Assembly (NCBI RefSeq): GCF_050948215.1
Contig: NC_135149.1
Coordinates: 14,675,001-14,739,000 of the forward strand
Direction: 5' to 3'
DNA from: Halictus rubicundus
Taxonomy: Eukaryota; Arthropoda; Insecta; Hymenoptera; Halictidae
Length of the DNA: 64,000 bases
Shown here: in pieces, positions 47,082 to 60,210 of the stretch
How the letters are laid out: each line of letters begins with the position of its first letter
Position numbering within the stretch: the first letter of the stretch is position 1
Program-made: the position numbers and the translations under genes
The notes under the pieces: model-generated
Database searches by the model: none
The model's input: only the letters and a program-made list of their open reading frames with translations
What the model was told of the DNA's origin: nothing

Positions 47082-50000
47082 ATGCGTCCAGTTAATATCG
47101 TCTCGTCCGATCGAAACTAGTCGCTGGTCTACAACTGGCAAAAGCTCTTTGCGTTGGTTCCGTGAAAATGGCTGTGCTAGAAACCAAGCCGGTCGAGTAA
47201 CCCACCTGAATAAACCTTCGACCTTTCAGCAGGAGTCGCAGCAACGGTTGCACAACGCTAATCGACAATCATGACCGAGAAAACTGTTCTATTTCCGTTG
47301 CTGAACGCCGTATGCTTCGTAGACCGTGCTTTTCTATTCTTCTGTAGAGTAAATCATTCTGCACGTTCACTCTAATAAATCGTTCAACCTGGTCATTTAT
47401 AAAAACTAAAACGTCGCAATTCCTACTCAAATAACACGCTACTTTGATTTGTACGAACCTCTTTGAACTGTTCAGCTCCATCTAACACCTAGTAAAGGAT
47501 ATAATTAAGTTATTAGAAATCCCAGTGGAACACTATTTTTCCGTAATAAATATTTAACCCTTAAGACTTACGATAAATTTAATTTTTACTTTTTGATGTT
47601 CTAGGCATTTTAAGATCTTCAACATTAGAGGAAAGCAATGACTTTTTATGAGACGTTAAAAACCGTCTTCCCTTGAGAACTGCATAATGTTTCTTCATGA
47701 ATTTTAACATGGGTCCAGCGTTTGCTACATTCGTAATATTCATCACTCTTGATTACGAGCGACTTATTAACATTTTCTTTATTCGCGTACAGTATTTGGT
47801 CGAAACTAAGATGGGATTAATTAAGCACGTGAAAGCAGGAATATGGGCTACAAGCAATTAACTATCGCGTCGCTAATGGGAACGACGGAACGACGGAACT
47901 TCTAAACGATCGAAGACGAGGGGACGTAACTCGGGATATTACAGTATTGCGAGAGATATCTTACTGCGAGGTGGTGAGCGGTGTTCGGGTTTAAAGTGTA
48001 GTTTTCATTGGGAGTTTCGCACGACGTATGAAGCGCTCGCATTGACGCGGGAATATCGATTAAGCGCGTGTCGTAAATCACGAGGCGACGACTGACGCGG
48101 CGCGTATGTAAATCAAGGCGAGATCGTCTCAACCGGAAGACATTCTTGCGTGTTCTCCAATGGCAAGTGGAGGGACTTTCCACGCTGAGTCTAAGAGGCC
48201 CATTGGTCACGATGGAAACCTGCTGGGCGACTAACCTACCTGTGGGCACTTACGACCTTCCAGCAACACGGCGCAGCGGTGCGCCGCTGGTTGCACAACC
48301 GCGCGCCGGCCGCAACCGTGCCTACAGAATCATAATCGAAAGACCTACCGTGGCTCCATTGACGACAGTGCATTTCAATTACTGCAACAGAGAATTTGAA
48401 CACAATCGAGCAATTTGTCGGACGGCTGACGCAACGTGCCGCAAAGACAATGGAAAATAGGTTTCCCGAAGAAGAATTGCGACAAACTCGGCCAATTTTG
48501 CGTAGGAACCGAAACAAAATACGCCGAAAGGTAAAATATTAGTTAATGGTTAATTATTATTATATTTTCCATCCTTCTCCTCTTACCGCTCCCTAATTTG
48601 AAATTAATTATTCGAATAGTCCGAATGATAGACAACCGAATGGCAACTAAACATTTATATATTTACATAATTACGATTTATAGATAGAATAATACGCGGC
48701 ACTGTTCGAGACCACGATGCGACGCAACGAAGACGCGCAAGTAGATTCGGCCGTAGGAGTCAGACACGGCGCGCCGCGAGATTCTAAACGGACGGACGTT
48801 CGCCGAAGATACTTGGCTGGTCGAATGGAAAATCGTGCGGGACTGTCGTTCACGGGTTCCTCGTGAAACGAAAGATCGCGGCGGCACGGCGAGAAAGTAG
48901 CTTTCGCCCGGCTGTTCGAGAGGAGATCGGCGCGGCTTCTCGTTAGGCATTAAAACGACGGTGCACCGTAAGTCCAGGGCCGTAATCGAGTCAGGCCCTG
49001 GCAGGAAAACAGTTCCGAGCTAGACCCCCTTTTCGATCATCTTTATCCGTGCTATCGCAGCTACGGCCACGACCAAACTCGCTGTCGTCGGCGACCAAAT
49101 CTCGATTTTACGAGCGCAACTCGCCGGGCAATCGGTCCGTCGGTCTTTACTGTTGCACTAAAAGCGAAACACCGAACAGAGATTTACTCGCGATAAATCG
49201 CGCTCCGAGCCCGGGATCTACTGCGAACGATATAAAAAAAAAGCTCGCGAGGAAGTGTACACACACTTCGCTCGAGTTTACCGAGCGATAACGACACGTG
49301 TGATCCCGCTAAACGATTTCGAAGCTGAAACAAACACCGATGAACAATCTGCGAAACGGAGGACGAGGAAGCGATCGGAGCAGTTTATAATGTAGTCGCA
49401 AATAAGATTAACGATGATAGTTCGAGGACGACGTTTCTGTGTTGTACTTACTCGAATGTATATTTCAATATTTTATTATGCTTCGTTCATGTTAAAATGT
49501 TTCGTTCACTAACAGATTATTCTGTAAGATTTTTATGACGTCGGTTGTACAGGAAAAAATTGTCAGAATGTTGATTCGGATTCAAGATATTTTTAAGTTT
49601 GCTGCGACTAGTTTTATACTTTGAAACCAAAAGAGCAGGAAATTAATCGAGTAACTAAGAATTACAATTATTGAACAAGTTTCAGTAATTAAATCGCATA
49701 TTTCGTAACTGCATCTGTACATAATTTGTGCTACCTTAATATTAGTTTCAATTCAACCTTAATAACGAAATGTCCATCGTTTAAACACTTTATTGTCGTT
49801 GCAAAGGATCCAAGAACCATGAAACTCCACTAAACGCCACAGAATCTTGTACAAACAATAATTGAAGATAAATTGTTGATCTCTTGACTGAATCCGAGCC
49901 TCCAATGATCCGCTAACGTTCTCGTGCAGATCGTACAGCACCAATTATTGTAGAAACTGACCTCATTTCTCGATCATTATTACCCACACTTTTGCCGTTC

Positions 50001-52791
50001 TTCAGTCGTTAAAAAATTTCGAGAAAGTTATAGGTAGACTCTTGCGGTGTCCATAATAGCGATAAATGATACAAGATTGAAGCAGCGAATCGCTCTTGTT
50101 GGCTTCCCCTTCTGCTCGAACGATTGCGAATGATTTTCCAGGGTAAGCAGTGGCGGAGGATCGGTTGTGTACGGCCCTGCTGCTCGTATCTCTCGAGAAG
50201 TACTCGCTATCGAGCGCATGACCACGTTCCTTATTATTTCCCATTAAGGCTGGATGTTCCTCTTGCCCTCAAAAGAGTTCCTCGCCCGACGACCCGCGGC
50301 ATTTAAAAGCAGACGGTGGTATAAAATTTCACGGGATTCGGGGCGACTCGTGATAAGCCCTAATAGTCCCCCCTCCTCCCCGCCCGTCCCTGCACAATTT
50401 TCCAGAGACGGAAAGAATTCAAAACGAACGCCTCGGGAGTAGATCGCTAACCCCTCCTTGAAAGCTCACCGGAGAATATTCGAAATAAACGCTTGGATTA
50501 TAAATTTTCTTGCCAGCCTTTATCCCATGGAGCACACGCAGCCGCAAAGAACCCTGTCCATTAGGTTTTCTTACGTATCCCGTAAGCTTTGAATGCAAAT
50601 TTCGCTTAATTAAATCGTGCTTCGCGAAATGTAAATATTTCGATGCAAAATTTAGCACGCTGAATCCACTATCACCGGTCGAATGACTGCTATTATTTAG
50701 TTTAAAATTATTGCAATTGTAACGATCTTTCCATGGGAAAAGAGGAATTTCTTCATACGAGAACATATTGTAATACAAAATTGCACGAAATCTAAAAATA
50801 TAAACAAAAATAAATTACAAGATAATATTAATATTAATTATTTTATTCTTATAATATAAATTCGATCTTGTCATCTTTAGGTTTAGTGTTAAATATGTGA
50901 TTTATAATATTTATTCTTCCACAAGATATAATCGCCATAGTGAAACGAAGAGCAAGGTATTTTTGATTACTCTATGAAGCAACGCAGCTCGATTATACTG
51001 ATCGGTTGCTGGACAGAGAATTTCGAACTCGGTGAGGCAAGTACCGATAAACAAGTACCTCTGCCGATCGTATACTGTTGGACGCGAGAAACGCAACTTT
51101 TACCAGCCAGCGTTGTTACAAAACGGGAAACCCGACACAACGAACAGCAATGTCGCCGCACGTAAACCGCTATCGTGTTCGATTCGTGTTCTGAAAGTAT
51201 AGTAGATAAGCGTATCAGTAGAAAGTTTGGTTCATTTGCAGTCGGAAGGACGCGGATGATCCAGCGGTTAAAGTTTGCGATACGTGGTAAGCGCATCGAT
51301 GACGTGCAGGAAGTAGATCGATAAAATGTTATTATTACGCACTTGGGAATAAAATATAACATATTGTTACCAGATCGATTGACCGAGAGTCACTTTGATT
51401 AGTAATTCACAGTAGATCCGAAAAGTAATTAAACACTGCATTTCGGATTTCCGAAATTGACATTGTCGATATTTAAATTGAGATCATTTCGTGAAAGCAA
51501 ATAGTGCAACCATAAGCCTGGACTCGTATCGAAGCTTGAAGCCTCTACGTTCACAAGCTAATTTTTAAGATATTTAACACGATGTGAAAATATCGACATT
51601 TTTCCCCAATAATCCTGGAAATTCGAGCATCTCCAAAAACTTCCAAAAATTTTTCTCGCAAATGAAATTGCCATTCATTTTAAAAATTCGAGCGTCCGTT
51701 TTACGACCCCTTTAAAATTGGTGTTCAATTTTTTTTAGTCACTTTGTCGAGCTTCGAAGGTATGTCAAAATTTATCCGTCGTACCACCGTTTTTTACGAA
51801 ATTATCTCAGGTTAAATGTAAAAAAAGAGTGTTCGTCGTATCGAGTTTTACATGGGCCACACATGAAATACGTACGAAAATGTAAAAGAATGTATGAAAA
51901 TGTTGCGCCTCGAATAGTATTAAATAATAAATTAAAAATATCGAGCGCGAAGCTGTTGGGCTGCCAATTCTGTTTCACAGCCGAGCACCGGTGGGAACAA
52001 TTCGATTCGAAAACGAACCTTTGTATCGTGCCATACTTTTCGCTACAGAAATGTAGGAATTAATTTAATGCCGACAACGTGCGTACGTTAAAATCGAGTT
52101 ATGGAAAAATGTTTTCGCTAATTGGACGTCAGTTCCGATCCAATTTAATCCGCGAAGTATTAATACAACAATTGTCAGACCATTTTGCGGGAAGCTCGAG
52201 CATGGTCCTTTACAAAAACCTCCCATTCTTTGCCAGAAGAATTTTCAAGTTGAACATGTAACAGAGCGCGATTTTCATTTCGAAATCTGTTCCAAACGCA
52301 GAATATCGTTTATCCATACAGTTATGCAATATTCCTCTCTGCGTCGTTCTTTCTGTCCTCCTATTAGCGTCGACGGCGGAAAATATTTTCTAAAGCGTAG
52401 AAAGTATGCAATTAGAGTCGCAAAAAGCGTTTCCTCGTGGCAGCGATTTTTTACGTGGATCGCGGCCACTTTGGCAGAAGTCGAACCAAAGGACTTGGCT
52501 TCGCTTGCTTGTTTCATCTTTCGGAAAATTTTAACGGCGCTTTTTAGAATTTTCTTTTAATAAAATATTGTATATGATGTGTCTTTATGAAACTTTGTAG
52601 ACTCGTTCATGTACAGCTAAATTGTGTTCACGGTTCCTTTTAAACATTGTCGTCGTCAAAATTATAGCAATTATCCACTGGAGAAGTAAACGAACGAATA
52701 ATTGACAAAATTATGAAATATCGCATTTTCGTGTAATAATCCATCGTTTAAATATAATTTAACTATATAGTAACACAAAAACATGAAAAAC
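47082..52791. other. No gene seen; long unique stretch
   Basis: 47850-49400 is G+C/CpG-rich with overlapping frames of up to 115 codons on both strands and no domain; 50100-50560 is likewise CpG-rich. The rest is A+T-rich. No transposon end with a partner was found. Confidence 0.5.
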
Positions 52792-52957
52792 TGAAGGTCA
52801 CCTCGGATTCTCGAAAAATAATGTAAATACGAAAAATTGGCAGAAATTATCGTGTTGCCAGTAAAATATAGTGCAAGTTTTTCCTCTTCCATTTTTCTCG
52901 AATGCTTAAGTACTGTCTACAAGAAAAACGCCGGTCCAATTAACCGTGGACACCCTG
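52792..52957 (-). mobile_element. Repeat G with CAGGGTG tip, copy 2
   Basis: Read on the minus strand it starts TACAGGGTGTCCACGGTTAA, has AAAACTTGCACTATA about 79 bp in, and reaches GAGGTGACCTTCAGTT. These are the landmarks of 11944-12100 at matching spacing. Confidence 0.5.
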
Positions 52958-55900
52958 TATATGCGAGGCTGGTACCACGAATATTTTTAGAAGAATTCAA
53001 AAAATGTCGAATGGAACAAGTGATTAATAAAATCTTGAAATATCGCGTCCTTGTGCCGAGCAGTTACCATTCTAATATTTTATTTCCAGTTGAAATTTTT
53101 CACCCGAGGGACAATAAGAACGTAACTCGAACCGAGAGACGTGCTCGCGGATCGGTCTGACGAATTCAGTCGCCGAAGAGGGTCGTGACAGTATGTTATC
53201 CTGAGAAATGGGAGTCGGGGTCGGGTTCGAGCGTTCCTTCAGTGAAAATGAAATTAGAGTGATCTAACTTTCGGCTCACGATTTTGTGGATGCGGCGGGG
53301 GCGGAGGGGGGTGGGGGCACGCGGTGCAACGCGATGGCGCGATCTTCTTAAATTTTCGGAATTTGCCTCTCCGGGAGGGAAGTGAAACGGAACGAGGAGC
53401 GTTTTCCGGCGGAGCGAGCAACCAGCTTTGAGTTGAATGAGAAATAGACTCCTGGGCAAATGCGAAGGTAAGTAGGCCAGAAAATTCATTCGACGAGGTA
53501 CCTTCCCCCCCCCCCCCCCTCCACCGGCCACCGGTACGCAACTCCTGGTGAATACTCCTCCGGAACGGTACTTTCGAGGGAAAAAAATGAGCCAACGCGC
53601 GAGATTTATGATGATTGAAATTAACGGGAGACTCGGTCCCGTGTTCGGGAATCAAAGAAAGCTCCGGGCAAGAAGGAAGAGTAACGAAAGATTTGTGGGT
53701 GTTGGCGGATTTTTCTTGACGGTTGAAAATAGAAAGAAAATGAGCGAAGAATTCTTCGCGAGCCGGTTAGGCGAGGCGGATATTTATCATCGAACTTCTC
53801 ACCGTCGAAAAACCGAACCGTGCTTCTGAAATCGAACCGAGATCCGGCGGGGAGAGGCTTGCAAAAAAAGGCGGTCTGAAAATCCGATCGATGTCTGGGA
53901 ATAAGTTTCGCTGTTGCAAAAAGAGGATCGACCGAAAGTTTCCCCGCGACGGAAACAAGACCCTAATACTTCACTTCCGAACTGGCTCCGAGCAGTTTAT
54001 ATCAGAGTTCCAGATATGACTCACCGGGCAGATCTCGTATCCGACACAGAGTGTCGTATTGTTTGCTGTGCTAAGTAACAAATACGATTATTTTTTACTT
54101 CGCGGAATTCGCTTGGTCGTGTCCGGGGTGTACGGGTTATCTCGCGATCGCAGATGATTGTTCGCTGACGAATGATCATGCGGAAACGTGTGCAAACAAA
54201 TAGATAAGAATTTTCTAAAAATATACAGTAAATCCAAAAATCTATAACATGGTATAATAAAGTTGCACTGGTTCTTGTAAGGTCGCCTTGTATATTTGTG
54301 CTTATTTAATTTCATCGAGCCAGTCGAATTTACGTATTAAATACATGTACAATTGCGAATGCAAATTCCGCGGAATGGAATGTTCAAAATGTGCACAAAT
54401 ATTTCCCAAAGTAATTTTTCACTTTTTTTTCGGCTGCGATCGCGCGACGGTTCCAGCGAATCCGATTAATATATGTGCAATAACTATTTCAGAAGCATGA
54501 TTACTTGAAGCGAAGGCGCATTAAACTTTCATGAGAGATTCGCTGCGCTGGTGGATTCGCGATATTCCGATGAGAAGGGAAGAGTGAAAGGCTCGACGGA
54601 AGATCAATGCCACCGAGTGTGTGAAATTGAACGAGATTATGCCACGAATAAGAATGTTAAACCCGGGGGAAACACACGCGATTTCCCGGTGGGTACGACT
54701 CGACTCCAGTCTGACGTTTTTCTTGGTACCGAGCAGCAGCAGAATCGATTCCGATTTCGTAGAGTCGATGGAAACCGGAAATTGGAAACCTATTACCTCC
54801 TCCAGCTCTTACCGGATAAACAAGGGGGGGCAGAGGCCACGGTGTACAACAATTACGGTCTTCGATCGAGCGAGAACAAGGAGAAGGAAAATTTCGTTTT
54901 CCACTCGGAAAAAAAGTTCCACCGCAAAGAGAGAACCCCCCCCCCCCCCCCAGGCCGCCGAGGGCCAAGAAAAGTGCGAACCGAAAGGAAATGGACGATC
55001 GAGTTAGACGCCCGAAAGCTTACACAGTGCGCCGATTCGATCCAAAACACAGGCCTCCTCGAGCGTTACGGCGAAGAAAAAAGGAAAGTGGAGAACACGG
55101 AAGCGAATAAATGAAAATTAACGAGGGAGCTCGCTGATACTTATCGAGCTGCATCGTCTGCTAAAAATTTCCCACTATTTATCACTCCTTCTTAAACTTG
55201 ACTTTTAATCTCGGCAAGGTGTTTGTCGCTTTAACGAGAGCGCGAAACGTTTCATCGCTGACTCCTCTCTATACGAATCGCTGATTTTATCGCGACTTCG
55301 CGTAGCGTCGAATCAGCTTCACGTGTATCGAAGTATTTTATATCAGCGCGTCGCTCTATGCGTTTCAAAAATTAACTTGGCCCCTTCGGGATCGTTCATT
55401 TCCCAAAATGCAGACTACACAAAAAGAATGCACACATTAAACACGTGACTGATATTATTGTATATTCTTTAACAAATTAAATCAGCATCCGCAGAACACC
55501 TTCCATTAAATTTCACTAAAAGATCGACTTCCTGTACAACAGCCTGGCACTTTCCATCTCCTCGATATCCCAGCGTTCCTCGCGACAGTCACGGAAACTT
55601 AATGCAACTGAATATCCCGCCCGCGTCTCTCATGCAACATTTTCCTCATAAATCCCGTCGACCTCCCTAAACAGACCGAGTGTACGTTTTCGACGGCGAC
55701 CGTAACAACCGATCAGGAATTGGCCTATGGTAATTTCCCTCGTTTCTCTTCATCGTTGGCCTCGTGCCGGGCCGGATCCCGCCGTTTCTTCTTCCTTCTT
55801 TTTTTTTTTCATTTGTTCGCGAAATTGCCGAATGCGCGGGGAGGCACACGTGCGCTCCTGCAGGAATGAATGTTTTCCTGGCTTCAGGAATCCCGTATGA

Positions 55901-56251
55901 ATATTTATGAGCCGACCATCTCGACCTGACCGTGCTCGGTGGAATCCCTCTGCCCCTCCGTAGCTATCTTTCCCGCTTTTCTTTCCCCTCGATACATCTC
56001 CTTCTCTGACTATCGCACGGCGCAGCCGTGCGTTGCGGAAATTCGGGAAAGTCTACGTAATATCGATCCGGCAATATTTTTCAATTATATTCTATAAGCA
56101 TAGAATTAAGAAAAGTTTGGTATTTTAACAACTGCTTGAGATAGCTAATATTCGTTAGGTTCGGTGACATGATGAAGAGAATGGACATAACTTCGTGTCA
56201 ATATGGAATTTCATCGATCCACATCCGTGTCGGCAATATAATGGACACTTT
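52958..56251. other. No gene seen; long C runs
   Basis: G+C-rich from 53150 to 53990 and 54520 to 55110. Runs of 15 C (53505-53519) and 16 C (54936-54951) and a G-rich block GGGGGCGGAGGGGGGTGGGG at 53297 are present. The 187-codon frame at 54551-55114 is Arg/Lys/Glu-rich, crosses the C run as a proline stretch, and has no domain. Confidence 0.5.
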
Positions 56252-56400
56252 GGTTAAACTTCACCTCGGGAAACCAGATATTTTTTAGTTTTTTTACATA
56301 ATCTTATAGATTTTGGCGAAAAAATTCCGGAAATCCAAGTTTCATTCCTAGGAGATCATTAGCTCAAAAGTTATTTGTATGTAAAGATGTGCGATCTTCC
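56252..56400 (+). repeat. Dispersed repeat E, copy 2
   Basis: GGTTAAACTTCACCTCGGGA, GATTTTGGCGAAAAAATTCC, CCTAGGAGATCATTAGCTCA and GCGATCTT reproduce the order and length (149 bp) of 2292-2440. Confidence 0.7.
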
Positions 56401-57465
56401 CTCCTTTACGAGTGTTTAACAATATTCCTACCACGACTGGTCAAATTGACCTTTTTAAACTTCTGCGTACAATTTCGTACATACAACATTATCACATCAT
56501 CAGTTTTTATACACAACATCTCCATTGTATCGAAAAGAAAGTTCTATCAATCACGGTAAAACTCTGGATATAATGAAGATAATTGTTTCCGATTTTCTCC
56601 GTAACTGTTTTCATAAACGTTCGATTCGATTTTATTTTTTGCATTTTTATAGTCTATTTGGTCGATCGGAAAGTTCTGTCGATAGGGTTCGGATTTTCCA
56701 GCGATTTCTACGAATGTGTAATTAAATACTGTTTTTATTCGACGACTTTTATGAGCTATAAACGGGAGAAAAGTTAGCAGCCTGCTAATTACTTTTCTCT
56801 AGAAACGAGACTTGTATCGTAGAGCAAAGAAACGGGTCTCGAGTGACTCGGCGATACCGCGAACCCGTGGCGAATTCTCGAAGTCATCCTCAAAAACGAG
56901 TATGCGAACCGCAAGACACTCGCGGTGAGTTAAATAATCGATACCGCCGGCGTCGGTAACAAAAACTTTTGCAATATTTTCGTCCGCGGCGAGCGATAAC
57001 GATATCCTACTAACGTTAAGCTTCCGAGAAACGGAACTCGTACGTGCGGCTACGAAGCGAACTCGAGTTACGACAATCGACCGGCGCGCGCTCTTCTTAT
57101 TTGCCAAACAACGCGCGCGCGCGCAATGACGTGTCGTAAAATTTATCTGACTATTTTAATGCCGATGGAAACAGCAAGCACGCCGGGAAAGAGGCTCGTG
57201 ACGTTGTGACAAATCGCTCGTGTACCGTTCCTTCCAACTGTATTTCCACCGAAGAAAAATTCCCGCTCACCGATCTGTAAAAATATTCCGCGTTTCTCGC
57301 CTGATTCTGTTCCCCGAGAGCTGCGGGACGCGACTCGAGCGAACGCTTGTTCGCGCGTTCGCGAACGCGGTCAGCTGGTAACGAAAGAAAATTCCTCTGT
57401 TATTTGAACGTCTCCCTGCTGGAAACTCTCGAATATTTGCAGACAGTCACGAAGGTCTACGTACA
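56401..57465. other. No gene seen
   Basis: A+T-rich, then CpG-rich from 56800. An alternating CGCGCGCGCGCG stretch near 57111 may form Z-DNA. The 102-codon minus-strand frame at 56799-57107 has no domain. Confidence 0.5.
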
Positions 57466-58133
57466 CAGGCTGTACCATTTCTAGCGAACTATTCGAATAT
57501 TTCCGAATTTATGAACGATATCAAATGTATCGAACCGAAGTTATGCAGTTTCGAAGAGGACGAAATTCCACACGTTAATGGTCTTTTTGTAGGTGAAACG
57601 GTGGTGGAGGGCATATGAAGGTTACTTACAATTTTTTCATGGAGCCATGTATTTTTGAATACACCGATCGATGTAGTGCATTATTTACCATAACTAATCA
57701 TTAATATTCATATATCGGAAGCCCATTAGTTTAGGTGATACTTTAATTTTAATATTACGAGATGGCACTCAATACCAATTAATTTCGAAAAAAATGTTAG
57801 TTTGGATGCACAAGTCACTTTGAATTGCAGCGAGGTAAATATAGTACCACTATTTCGTAGTATTAGAATTGAAATATCTCGTAAACTAATGGGGCCATTT
57901 TTCTATAAGGTGCATAATTTTTTATGGTATATAATGAACTGCATCGATTGGTGTATTAAATACTACATGGTTCCATTAAAGAATTGTAAGTGACCTTCAT
58001 ATGCCCTCCATCTACAAAAACACCATTAACATATAATCTTAGCCCTCTCGAAAACATATAACTTTTGTGTGAAACTTTTTTCGATATCATTAATAATTTC
58101 AGAGATTTAGTTCACTTCAAATGGGACACCCTG
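57466..58133. mobile_element. Foldback element, 668 bp
   Basis: The whole unit is close to one inverted repeat with arms of about 330 bp and almost no loop. Tips are CAGGCTGTACCATTTC and, inverted from the right, CAGGGTGTCCCATTTG. Shared inner blocks include GAGGGCATATGAAGGT(T/C)ACT, CAATCGATG(C/T)AGT-like TCGATGTAGTGCATTAT, and CCCATTAGTTTA. The tip resembles those at 34556 and 52957. No coding frame. Confidence 0.75.
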
Positions 58134-60004
58134 TATTTGATAAATTACAATTATTTGAAGGAGAAAATAAATATTTTATATTATATATAAAGATTATATA
58201 TAGATATTATAGTGCGTTATATTTTATATGTTATATATAAATATTTTTTATTTTATATGTTTTATGGCTATAAACTTGTTAAAATGAATTATCTTTGAAA
58301 CCGGCACTATCTAGAATTGCACACGTACGGAAGACATTATCTTTATTAAATCCATGTAACATGGCATGCGGAATATGTTCTCGCGTCCTGTTAATGTTAT
58401 ACAATGTAATTATTGCAATATTTGAAACACGTTTGTGAACTTTTGGTATAATATTGTTCCAGCATTCCTATATACACTAAACATGTTAATGCAGTCAATG
58501 TATGCGCATACTAATTTCATCTGCAAATGTATTCGCTAGCAATGATATTTAAAATTGTACTGATAAAACCGTACGTACGTACATTATGATATCTCTGCTT
58601 TAGGAAAAAATATGCCGAGAAAAGTATTCAATTTTTATGAAAAATAACATGTAAGACAAAAGTAACGTGCGAACCATTATTTTCAACGAAGTATTTAAAA
58701 TAAAAATGATAAAATATTCCAAGATGAAATCCAAATATTTTTAATATTCTACAAATAAAACACTATTTTAAAAACTTATTACATCCACTAAAATATTTGA
58801 TTTTCAAAGTTGTACGCACACTGTAAAATAAATAGGATTATTTACCATTTAAAATACTATTTTACCCAGCTCCGAACGTGACGGATTTTTAAAATCGATT
58901 TTCACGAAAGCAAAGCCTCGTATGAAAAAATGTTATTCCACTCTTCCGGCTAATATTTTTCATGTAGAATCGGTTTTGTCCAGCATTCGGCCATCAGCCT
59001 GTATATTGACGTAACGCGAGGCTACTGTACTAACAATTTTCATTCCCTGCAGCACAATCGAGGGTATCGGTAAAAAAAAATCAGTTCTCGCGCACCAGCC
59101 GACGATTCGTCGAACGTTTCCTTATACCAATAAAAATTCCAATTACCCCGACGACGAGACACCAACTATCGATTCTTGTTCCGGCGTGCGCTATCAATCT
59201 TCCCAGTTCCGATCTCGTATTCCAATGTATGCAGAATCGGGTGTCGCCTCGCGGAAAGTAAACCGAATATTACACATACATGCATACATACATACATACA
59301 CACAGAGCACCCGATCGTATTTACACACTTATTTGAAGCGGCGTACTTCTTTTGTTTGCTTCGCAGCAGGGGTCTCTGCGATCCGCTTCCGAAATTTCGA
59401 GAAAAATATTCGTCGTCCTTCATGCCTACGCTCGAAACGCGAAAGGGGAAAGAAATAGAGAGAGGGGAGGGAGAGGGGGGTGCGGAGAGAAAGATGGAAG
59501 GAAAAGAAAACGGAGCAAAACGAAAACAACCCCGACGAGTCCCCGGAGTAAAAGTGACGGGACACAAAGAGATACAGCAATAAAGTCCACGAATTCAAAT
59601 GACCTCATCGAAACAAATCTCCGTCGGATACATATATTCAATAGATTCCGCAGAAACGAGTGGGCCCCCCCCCTCACGCTCATTTTGCTCGTATCGGTGG
59701 CCGCCGATTTTTTCCGTTCAGGGCCGGGGGCGGACAACGATTCCCAACCCTCTACGACTCGCTCGCCCGCTTGGCATCTCGCTCCGAAATTTACATGAAG
59801 CCCGCGCCGCGCATTGCCATCTTTTACATAAAGGCAAATTTATAATTGGCCCCCGGCCAACCTCTGCGACGTTCCGCCCCCCCCCTCCCCGGTTCGATCG
59901 CGTCACGTGCGTCGCCGCGAATTTTGATTTGAATCGGCATTGTCTCCGTTGCCGGTCAGATCTTCAGGGTTCGTACAGTTTTTGAAAAATCAGATTTAAC
60001 AATA
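58134..60004. other. No gene seen; AT-rich tract and microsatellite
   Basis: 58140-58265 is almost pure A/T with ATATAT phrases. 59300-59950 is G+C-rich with purine and C runs that generate frames up to 148 codons in every phase, none with a domain. Confidence 0.5.
59271..59304 (+). repeat. (CATA)n microsatellite
   Basis: ACATACATGCATACATACAT and onward into CACACA, an imperfect tetranucleotide run. Confidence 0.85.
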
Positions 60005-60210
60005 GGGTGAGGGACCCAATTAGTGTGCCAATATTATTACTTGTTTCTAAAGCATAATGAATAGTAAAAAAGAGATATTAAATTTTTTCTTTAAAATCAG
60101 TTAATATATATGTTACATATCTCTTTTTTAATATTCACTATGTTTTAAAAATAAGTATAATCATATACACACAGTACTTGATACCCCCACAGTAATTGGT
60201 TCCCTTACCC
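60005..60210. mobile_element. Hairpin MITE family C, copy 2, 206 bp
   Basis: TA-flanked, with tips GGGTGAGGGACCCAATTA and, on the right, CAGTAATTGGTTCCCTTACCC. AAAGCATAATGAATAGTAAA on the left is complementary to TTTTTTAATATTCACTATGTTTT-like sequence on the right. It is the same design as 40191-40363 with a longer loop. No coding frame. Confidence 0.8.

Noticed and set aside
54551..55114. 187-codon Arg/Lys-rich frame
   Set aside because: It crosses a 16-C homopolymer that would shift in length easily, and it overlaps 103- and 128-codon frames in other phases; no domain.
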